A stretch of DNA of 6,089 nucleotides from Verrucomicrobiales bacterium (lineage in GTDB: Bacteria; Verrucomicrobiota; Verrucomicrobiia; Limisphaerales; SXQI01). Below are positions 1 to 5,194 of the stretch, in pieces. The notes beneath the pieces are model-generated. The model was not told the DNA's origin and did no database searches. It saw only the letters and a program-made list of their open reading frames with translations. The stretch lies in assembly GCA_028293365.1 (NCBI GenBank), contig JAQGOX010000535.1:1-6089 (forward strand). Direction: 5' to 3'. The translations under genes were made by a program, and so were the position numbers. Position 1 is the first letter of the stretch, and each line of letters opens with the position of its first letter.

Positions 1-497
1 CGCTCATTGAAGCCGTCCGCGAGACCCTGGAGAAAGTCGACGGGGTGCAGACCGTGCTGGGATCGAAAGAGAAGGCCGCAGCGGGCATCAATCATCCCAG
101 GGCAGGAGACCTCATTGCAATCGCCGATGACAGATCATGGTTTACTTACTATTACTGGCTGGATGATGCGTTTGCGCCTGATTTCGCGCGTTGCGTCGAT
201 ATTCATCGCAAGCCGGGCTACGATCCCGTAGAGCTGTTCATTAACCCAAATATCAGCGTGCCGAAACTCAAGATTGCCGGGAAGCTTCTCAAGAAAAAAC
301 TGGGATTTCGCATGTTGATGGATCTTATTCCGCTCGATGCCTCTCTGATCAAAGGGTCGCACGGAAGGCGCCCTGAGAACGCGCGGGATTGGCCGCTGAT
401 TATCTGTAAACCGGACCTATTGAAATCCCGAAAGCAGATTGTTTCGACGGATATTTACCACTTGGTTCGCCAGGCTGTAATCGGTGGGACGGGATGA
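1..497 (+). CDS. Alkaline phosphatase family protein (type I phosphodiesterase / nucleotide pyrophosphatase-like), C-terminal part
   Basis: The reading frame is open from base 3 to the TGA at 495-497, giving 164 visible residues; the start and most of the catalytic domain lie upstream of the window. The visible part resembles the C-terminal end of metal-dependent phosphodiesterases of the alkaline phosphatase superfamily. Recognisable pieces are a GDLIAIADD strand, a YYYWLDD segment, the block DIHRKPGYDP (visible residues 66-75) and, near the end, KGSHG with His120, which probably matches the last metal-ligand histidine of this superfamily. The nucleophile Thr/Ser and the first metal ligands are not in view, so activity cannot be judged. 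The substrate is unknown; relatives hydrolyse phosphodiester or pyrophosphate bonds. Related proteins occur in bacterial ebo-type clusters, but nothing here confirms that context. The next gene starts 48 bp downstream on the same strand. The family is fairly sure and the function is not. Confidence 0.8.
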   Translation, partial: LIEAVRETLEKVDGVQTVLGSKEKAAAGINHPRAGDLIAIADDRSWFTYYYWLDDAFAPDFARCVDIHRKPGYDPVELFINPNISVPKLKIAGKLLKKKLGFRMLMDLIPLDASLIKGSHGRRPENARDWPLIICKPDLLKSRKQIVSTDIYHLVRQAVIGGTG

Positions 498-545
498 CTT
501 TCGAATCTGGCTTGCAAAAATGATATCGCACGCCAGATTCGGGCT

Positions 546-2324
546 ATGACTAGGGTCTGTTCAATCGCACTTGCCACCGGGCTGTTGCTTTCTTTTTGCG
601 CTCGGGCCGAAACTGAGGCGCTTCCATCTGCAAAGGCGGCTTTGGTGGACGAGGCCAAAAGTCAGGAAATCGCCAACTTTGCACTATTGGATTATCGCGG
701 AAATTTCCACGAACTGCGGCGAGCGCAAGCCAAAGTGGTTGTGTTGTTTTTCACCGCCAATGGCTGCCCAATTGCGCGGCAAAGCATTTCAAAACTGCAT
801 CGATTGGAAAAGCGCTTTGGGCGTGAGGCGGTTGCAGTCTGGCTTGTAAACTCAAGTCCCGCGGATGATCGGGATTCGGTTGAGAAGGAAGCGCGTGAGT
901 TTGGGGTTTGGCCTCTGGTCGAGTTGCTCGATGAATATCAAATTGTCGCGCGTAACCTCGGGGCCAGAAGGACGTGCGAGGCAATTGCCATTGATACGCA
1001 GACCTGGAAACCATTTTTCCGCGGGGGTATCGATGATCAAATGACGCCGGGAGCGAAAAAGCCAAAGGCCAAAGAGAAATATCTGGAAGCCGCTTTGACT
1101 GAGTTTCTGAATGGCAAACCGATCTCAGTTGCGAGCGCGCCCGTGGAAGGTTGCGCGATCACCTGGGAAACTCCAGAAAAGGAGATTACTTATACCAAAG
1201 ACATAGCGCCGATCTTAAAAGCAAAATGTGTGAATTGCCACAGCCCGGGGAATATTGGGCCGTTCGCGATGTCGAATTACAAGAAGGTGCGTGGCTGGTC
1301 CGACACGATTCAAGAGACTTTGGCGACGCGGCGGATGCCACCCTGGCATGCGGATCCGCATTTTGGGAACTTTGCCAATGATCGTTCAATCACTCCGGCT
1401 GAAACAAAAGCAATCCTGCGCTGGATCGAACTCGGATCTCCACGAGGAGAAGGGGAGGATCCCCTGGAGGATCATCTTCCGCCACCCGCTGATAAATGGC
1501 CGATGGGAACGCCAGATTATGTGATCAAGCTTGCGCAGCCTGAAGAGATTCCCGCGACCGGTGTGCTCGATTATCGTCATCGTATCGTAGAATCGACTTT
1601 GACTGAGGACCATTGGGTCGGGGGAATTTACGTGCGACCGGATAACAAAAAGGTTTTGCACCATTTGATCGTGCGCTTTAAAGGCGTGCATAAAGATCCT
1701 TCCGGTGAAGTGTTTTTTGTCGGTTGGGCACCGGGAAATATGCAGTTGCCATTTCCAAATGGAGCCGGGAAATTTGTTCCCAAAGGAGTGAAGTTTGATG
1801 TCGAACTCCATTATACTACGAACGGGAAGCCCGAAACGGATAACAGTGAGGTCGGCCTTTATTTCCTGAAAGACACCCCCAAAATGTCGTTCGAGACGCG
1901 AGTGGCCGTGGACTTGGATTTTGATGTTCCCGCGGGAGAACCCAATTCTCGCTGGCACGCTATCACCAGTTTTCCGAAGGACACTCTGATTTATGACCTG
2001 ACACCCCACATGCATTTGCGAGGTTCCTGGTTTAAGTTTGAGGCGCTTTATCCAAATGGCACCCGTGAAGTTTTATTGTCCGTCCCGCGTTATGACTTCA
2101 ACTGGCAAACCGAATACCGATTAACCGATCCGAAGCGAATGCCGGCCGGCACGTGGCTTATTTGTACGGGCGGATACGATAATTCGAAGGCCAATCCGAA
2201 TAATCCTGATTTTGCCAAACGGGTGCATCACGGAGAGCAATCGTTCGATGAAATGTTCATGGGTTTCATGAATGTGGCCGAAGTGCCCGCCACCGAAGGT
2301 AAGCAATTGAGTTCCGTGAAATAG
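546..2324 (+). CDS. Secreted redoxin / monoheme cytochrome c / copper type II monooxygenase-like fusion
   Basis: This complete 592-residue protein probably acts outside the cytoplasm. Residues 1-21 look like a Sec signal peptide (Arg3, hydrophobic 6-18, AxA-type cleavage after ARA). Residues about 38-190 form a thioredoxin/peroxiredoxin-like domain: VVVLFFTANGCP has Cys74 at the peroxidatic position, but the usual second Cys of CxxC is absent (CPIA). Residues about 213-297 form a cytochrome c domain with heme motif CVNCH (Cys228, Cys231, His232) and a likely axial Met264 in RRMPPW. Residues about 335-580 resemble the two domains of peptidylglycine/dopamine-type copper monooxygenases: His372-His373, His422 (LHY), His488 and His490 (HMH), and Met570 in DEM match the six copper ligands. 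The likely chemistry is electron transfer coupled to copper-dependent oxidation, but the substrate is unknown. ATG 546 is the only usable start after the preceding in-frame stop; no clear Shine-Dalgarno is seen. Domain calls are strong; an actual monooxygenase reaction is inference. Confidence 0.9.
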   Translation: MTRVCSIALATGLLLSFCARAETEALPSAKAALVDEAKSQEIANFALLDYRGNFHELRRAQAKVVVLFFTANGCPIARQSISKLHRLEKRFGREAVAVWLVNSSPADDRDSVEKEAREFGVWPLVELLDEYQIVARNLGARRTCEAIAIDTQTWKPFFRGGIDDQMTPGAKKPKAKEKYLEAALTEFLNGKPISVASAPVEGCAITWETPEKEITYTKDIAPILKAKCVNCHSPGNIGPFAMSNYKKVRGWSDTIQETLATRRMPPWHADPHFGNFANDRSITPAETKAILRWIELGSPRGEGEDPLEDHLPPPADKWPMGTPDYVIKLAQPEEIPATGVLDYRHRIVESTLTEDHWVGGIYVRPDNKKVLHHLIVRFKGVHKDPSGEVFFVGWAPGNMQLPFPNGAGKFVPKGVKFDVELHYTTNGKPETDNSEVGLYFLKDTPKMSFETRVAVDLDFDVPAGEPNSRWHAITSFPKDTLIYDLTPHMHLRGSWFKFEALYPNGTREVLLSVPRYDFNWQTEYRLTDPKRMPAGTWLICTGGYDNSKANPNNPDFAKRVHHGEQSFDEMFMGFMNVAEVPATEGKQLSSVK

Positions 2325-2344
2325 CGTTCACTGGGCAATCTGCG

Positions 2345-2364
2345 GGTCAGGTAGCAACCTGGTC
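2345..2364 (+). terminator. Hairpin just after the copper monooxygenase-like gene (weak terminator candidate)
   Basis: GGTCAGGT and ACCTGGTC can pair around an AGCA loop in an eight-pair stem that includes two G-T wobbles. It begins 21 bases after the TAG stop. No T-run follows, so it is not a standard intrinsic terminator; it could be a 3'-end stabilising or Rho-linked structure, or chance. Confidence 0.25.
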
Positions 2365-2412
2365 CGATTGGGGAAACGCTTCCGTGACGTGGGAATCAAA
2401 AAGGCCTTCTTC

Positions 2413-2583
2413 TTAAGCGAATACCATCCGAGATGAGTTGTTTAAAATTCCGTAGGCCACCAGGGCGTCCGCGATGCTGGCAATTCCGTGGAGCGCGATG
2501 TCCACCGGCGCTTCGGCCCACGGAAGCAATAGACGAATGTAATAAATCCCGTCCCGGAGAGTTATGGCATCGTTTGTTTCCAT
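2413..2583 (-). CDS. Small hypothetical protein, 56 residues
   Basis: I do not recognise this protein. On the minus strand an ATG at 2583-2581 opens a 56-residue frame ending in TAA at 2415-2413. The product starts METNDAITLRDGIYYIRLLL, continues with PWAEAPVDIALHG and an alanine-rich segment SIADALVAYGIL, and ends SRMVFA. The balanced composition, GC-rich third positions in the middle part and lack of cysteine or arginine runs look more like a real protein than the other frames here. An AAGGAAG purine stretch lies about 11 bases before the ATG, a plausible though slightly distant ribosome site. It lies 158 bp downstream of the M48 peptidase on the same strand, so it could be its operon partner or an independent gene; an inverted repeat at 2654-2676 lies between them. 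There is no clear signal peptide or full membrane helix. It could be a chance frame or a gene remnant, since the frame stays open, without another start, up to 2712. Confidence 0.45.
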   Translation of the reverse strand: METNDAITLRDGIYYIRLLLPWAEAPVDIALHGIASIADALVAYGILNNSSRMVFA

Positions 2584-2653
2584 CTTGTGTATTCTTCCTT
2601 GACGCCGCAGGCAGGAAATTATTCGGACAATCCGAACATTTTCGAAATCCGCA

Positions 2654-2676
2654 GGTGTCTTGCCTATACAGACACC
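2654..2676. repeat. Inverted repeat GGTGTCT-N9-AGACACC
   Basis: A perfect 7-bp inverted repeat with a 9-base spacer (TGCCTATAC) lies about 70 bp upstream of the small minus-strand gene and 65 bp beyond the end of the M48 peptidase gene. It could be an operator, or an RNA hairpin between the two genes. No T-run follows it on either strand, so a standard terminator is unlikely. Chance cannot be excluded. Confidence 0.4.
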
Positions 2677-2741
2677 ACCTGATGTCCATTTGTTGCAAAA
2701 TATCTCAAAAAACTTAAATTCTCAGGGTTCGAATGCTGCAA

Positions 2742-3938
2742 TCACATTTTGAAGGCAATATACCAAAGGGCGATTCCGGCGGCGATGGGTGGAAAGATGG
2801 TCCAGCTAACATGGTCGGGAGTCCCGGGCCGTTCGTAATCGGGGATCACGCCTGCTGCCATCATTCTATCGTATAAATGAGGATGCGCGCGGTTCTTTGA
2901 TTCCATTACCGCAGGCATTTGATTGAGCATGTACAACTTCTCCAGCACTTTCGCATATTCACCGTCGGTTGCATCGTGACCAGCGGCGAGACCATCGGCC
3001 CGAACCTCAAGCGATCTGTTAAGCCGTCTATTGAACACCATCATCAATGCCATCAACATGTAAATGAGCGTTAAACCGGCGTGTCCCCAGGCACCCATAG
3101 ATGGATTGATTAAAACCCATGGGAACAAAGTGAAGCTTCCCGCAATTCGCTTGAAAATGACCGCTCGACCTTCCGCCAGGTGAGCCAATTCGTGAAAACA
3201 AATCGCACGCAGTTCGCCTTCGTTACATTTGTTCAGCATCCCATCGCTAAAAATCAGTCCCTTTGTTACAGGCAGCGCCGCTGCATACATGAGCGGGGTT
3301 CGAATCAGCCAAAGATTACACGGAGTAATGCTCGTTTTATCAAAGCATTCCTGAAGAACCGAAACGGCCATATTGGGAAGCGGTTTCAACACTCCAACCC
3401 ATCTCAAAACTACAGAAAACCCGAAGCTCACAATCCAAAGATGCCAAAGCGCGGCCATTAGAATCACCAACCCCATTTTCCACCCCCAATGTCTGGGCAA
3501 AAAAATCGCCACGACTAAAAGTGGTCCATATATCAGCAATCGACTGCCTGAAATGACCAGGAGTTGTGAAAACCAGCGTTTAAAGTTCAGCTCGGGTAAA
3601 ATCTGGTGATCCAGGGGATAAGAACCGAGCAGCGCCCCGCAGAATGCCGCCAACCCACAAAATGGCCAAAAATCACGCCATCCCTGATTCGCCGCAAGAC
3701 AGCCTAAGATGGCACACGCGCTGATTAGAAATAGATTCAGAGTTCGGCTCACTCGAATGGGATAAAGCAGCCGGGCTCGTTCGGTCCAATGCTTACCGAT
3801 AGATCGTCTCCAGGAAAAGGACCCGAAATAATTTAATCCTGCAGCAATACATGCGGCGCCCACGAAGGAGGCTATGAGCAAAAGCGCTGGAATCACTCGA
3901 TGAAAATACCTCAAAATCCTCCAAATGCCATATCTCAA
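2742..3938 (-). CDS. Membrane-bound M48-family zinc metallopeptidase
   Basis: This 398-residue integral membrane protein carries the zinc peptidase motif HELAH (His249, Glu250, His253) within CFHELAHLAEG. Glu311 in SLEVRAD is the expected third zinc ligand of M48 (HtpX/Ste24-like) enzymes, and HPHLYDRM (352-359) matches their conserved HP..-R segment. Hydrophobic segments lie at about 16-38, 68-84, 90-107, 126-147, 154-178, 265-278, 286-302 and 378-396, so several helices precede the catalytic site. Relatives cleave membrane or misfolded proteins; the substrate here is unknown. The stop is TGA at 2744-2742. No ATG lies at the front: the frame is open back to 3983 and the first usable start is TTG at 3938, with other candidates TTG at residue 9 and GTG at residue 15 (3896). 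None has a convincing Shine-Dalgarno, so the first 14 residues are uncertain. The gene is convergent with the copper monooxygenase-like gene, and the small minus-strand gene lies downstream. The family call is strong. Confidence 0.87.
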   Translation of the reverse strand: MRYGIWRILRYFHRVIPALLLIASFVGAACIAAGLNYFGSFSWRRSIGKHWTERARLLYPIRVSRTLNLFLISACAILGCLAANQGWRDFWPFCGLAAFCGALLGSYPLDHQILPELNFKRWFSQLLVISGSRLLIYGPLLVVAIFLPRHWGWKMGLVILMAALWHLWIVSFGFSVVLRWVGVLKPLPNMAVSVLQECFDKTSITPCNLWLIRTPLMYAAALPVTKGLIFSDGMLNKCNEGELRAICFHELAHLAEGRAVIFKRIAGSFTLFPWVLINPSMGAWGHAGLTLIYMLMALMMVFNRRLNRSLEVRADGLAAGHDATDGEYAKVLEKLYMLNQMPAVMESKNRAHPHLYDRMMAAGVIPDYERPGTPDHVSWTIFPPIAAGIALWYIAFKM

Positions 3939-4030
3939 CCGAAACTCAAACTGAACCGGCTGCTGATCGTCAATTCCGGCAACTCAGTATTTCCAAACGA
4001 ACAAACCGGGGTGATGGGTTACACTTTTGA

Positions 4031-4342
4031 GCACGATGGCTTGGAAAATGTCTGGATTATGAACGTTTCCTTTCGGCAGTTGGGGAGGTTTGTACGAAGA
4101 CTGAATGGCAGGTTCACGCCTATTGCCTCATGCACATCCACTTTCATCTGGTGATCGACACGCCCAGACGAATCTGGCGGCGGGATGAAATGGCTGCTGT
4201 CTCGAAGAATTCGCGCCGGCTCTTGATCAAGATACGGTGCAAATCCAAAAAAGTTCGTCTGCGACATCGATTGCAGACGAAATGGTGTATGGCAAACATT
4301 ATGTACAGTGATCATCATGTGGTGCCGACACTTGTGTGTTGA
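4031..4342 (+). pseudogene. Relic of a Y1 (IS200/REP-associated) transposase
   Basis: After a TGA at 4028, one frame stays open to 4342, and its first half reads like the core of Y1 transposases: LDYERFLSAVGEVC (from 4052), then KTEWQVHAYCLM (to 4132), HIHFHLVIDTPR (4133-4168). These match the family's usual D..RFL..L.EVC, W.VHAYCLM and NHFHLV.E/DTP blocks. HFH at 4139-4147 is the metal-binding HUH motif; the usual Asn before it is Ile here (ATC for AAC). Similarity then moves to another frame, NLAAG from 4171, and to a third, MKWLLS from 4185, so at least two frameshifts are present. The N-terminal strand with the usual HV..RG..R block and the C-terminal helix with the catalytic tyrosine are missing or unrecognisable. 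The gene is therefore dead and truncated. IS200-type and REP-associated (RAYT) origins cannot be separated, and I found no terminal hairpins that would mark its ends. The homologous core spans about 4052-4200. Confidence 0.8.
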
Positions 4343-4354
4343 TGTAATAAATGA

Positions 4355-4382
4355 TTGACAAAATATGTGTTTAAGATAACAA
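4355..4382 (+). promoter_or_regulatory. Sigma-70-like promoter candidate
   Basis: A perfect TTGACA (4355-4360) is followed after 16 bases by TAACAA (4377-4382), in a locally AT-rich stretch unlike the flanks. Transcription would start near 4389 and run into a region with no recognised gene. It may be a remnant promoter of the former mobile element, drive an unrecognised RNA, or be chance in AT-rich DNA. Confidence 0.3.
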
Positions 4383-4838
4383 TGTTAAAAACAAGTGAAT
4401 AATAGGTGCCCGTCAACGCTGGGTTTTGATGTGATGAGCCGTGCCGTTCCGCGCATTCGCTCGTTCGAATGTTTTTGCATTATATTCGGTCCGGACAAAA
4501 AGGTTTTAAACACGAAAGACCAGAAAACGAAAAAGACACGATTTCCCTTCGCCCAAAACACGATCTTTCGCAGCGAGCCCAACGAGACACGAAACCACCT
4601 ATCGACAGATGCGCAATATGGAGTGCGCGCGGGAAGCGGAGCGCCACGCCGCTTTTTCCACGCGAGCCAGGAACTGCGGAAAAAGCACCGGAATCTCATA
4701 AAACGTCCGTTCTTCGGAGTTCCGAATGCAAGACGTTGGGCTTCGACTTTTGCCTTTTTCTTAGCGCGTCGGCATATGTGCTCGATTTGTTCCCAGCCGT
4801 TTGGAAATTTCGGCCCCATAAGCAACCCCGCCGCTCAG

Positions 4839-4864
4839 CCAATTTACCACCATAAAAAAATTGG
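4839..4864. repeat. Inverted repeat CCAATTT-N12-AAATTGG
   Basis: A perfect 7-bp inverted repeat with a 12-base spacer, flanked on both sides by the word TCAGC (4835-4839 and 4866-4870). It lies in noncoding DNA, with no T-run suited to termination. It may be a leftover end of an element or chance in an A-rich spacer. Confidence 0.3.
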
Positions 4865-5030
4865 TTCAGCAAGAATCAGCTATTCCGCTTATTCGTCGGT
4901 CGGACCCTGAACTCGAAACAATGATCAGCACGGAACTCTCCTGGTCGAACAAGCCGAAGTCCCGGTGCGAAACGTCGGCGCGCCGCAGGGCAGACGCACA
5001 CCCGCAAACGGAAGATCGCGACAGTAAGCA

Positions 5031-5067
5031 ATTTTACACGAATTTACACGAATTTACACGAATTTAT
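5031..5067. repeat. Short tandem repeat, 10-bp unit AATTTACACG
   Basis: The unit AATTTACACG occurs at 5041-5050 and 5051-5060 exactly, at 5031-5040 with one mismatch (ATTTTACACG), and partially at 5061-5067 (AATTTAT). This makes about 3.7 copies. The 10-bp period is close to one DNA helical turn. It lies about 130 bp before the transporter start, in noncoding DNA. Confidence 0.85.
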
Positions 5068-5114
5068 CGCGCATACGGCAGGGGGGAGGGGGCACGAAGG
5101 CCGATGTTCCCGAA

Positions 5115-5143
5115 CTTTGGACTCAAGACTTTGGACCTTGGAC
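5115..5143. repeat. Degenerate CTTTGGAC-type repeats
   Basis: CTTTGGACT (5115-5123), CTTTGGACC (5129-5137) and CTTGGACT (5137-5144) recur within about 30 bases. The copies are imperfect and irregularly spaced. It looks like slippage-prone noncoding sequence just upstream of the transporter gene, about 50 bp before its ATG. Confidence 0.5.
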
Positions 5144-5194
5144 TAAAATCACTAATGCCGTGAAGCCTTTGATTTCGAAACAAAACCAGAACGC

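Larger units (their letters stand above)
4343..5194. other. Gene-poor stretch between the transposase relic and the transporter
   Basis: No convincing gene is seen in these 850 bases. Several frames are open at once between about 4385 and 4910: a 171-residue frame from GTG 4395 and a 128-residue frame from 4469 on the plus strand, and a 146-residue frame (4825 to 4385) on the minus strand. None shows a known domain; all are rich in Lys, Arg, Phe and Ser with scattered Cys and look like translated noncoding DNA rich in AAA/ACGAA words. The most protein-like piece is the minus-strand start near 4825, which includes GWEQIEHICRRAKKKAKVEA, a possible charged helix, so a short or decayed gene there is not excluded. 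The stretch also holds the inverted repeat CCAATTT/AAATTGG at 4839-4864, the 10-bp tandem repeat at 5031-5067 and TTTGGAC-type repeats at 5115-5143. Confidence 0.5.

Noticed and set aside
1386..2015. 209-residue open frame on the minus strand
   Set aside because: It lies wholly antisense to the well-supported copper monooxygenase-like domain and shows no domain of its own.
2395..2415. AAGAAGGCCTTTTT on the minus strand just after the small gene, resembling a terminator
   Set aside because: The palindrome has essentially no loop and only a few GC pairs, so a stable terminator hairpin is unlikely.
2396..2717. Two roughly 100-residue frames, one on each strand, overlapping the small minus-strand gene
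   Set aside because: Both are rich in Arg, Cys and Pro and look like shadow frames; the 2413-2583 frame on the minus strand is more protein-like.
2720..2745. GGTTCGAAT, similar to a tRNA T-loop
   Set aside because: The stem does not pair properly, the C expected after the loop is G, and no anticodon arm or acceptor stem fits.
3940..3985. TTGACG with a 17-base spacer to TTTGAG on the minus strand as a promoter for the peptidase gene
   Set aside because: The -10 box is poor and the surroundings are not AT-rich, so support is too weak.
3900..4318. Open frames on both strands (plus 3900-4154, minus 4318-4019) around the transposase relic
   Set aside because: They overlap the peptidase start or the relic in other frames and have no recognisable domain; the homologous frame of the relic explains the region better.
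4820..4858. TGGCTGAGCGG on the minus strand, similar to a tRNA D-arm
   Set aside because: No matching anticodon arm, T-arm or acceptor stem could be found around it.
5031..5067. Possible CRISPR array
   Set aside because: The repeats are 10 bp, directly adjacent, with no spacers and no cas genes nearby.
4861..5163. 100-residue plus-strand frame
   Set aside because: Its sequence is dominated by translation of the 10-bp and TTTGGAC-type repeats, with no domain.
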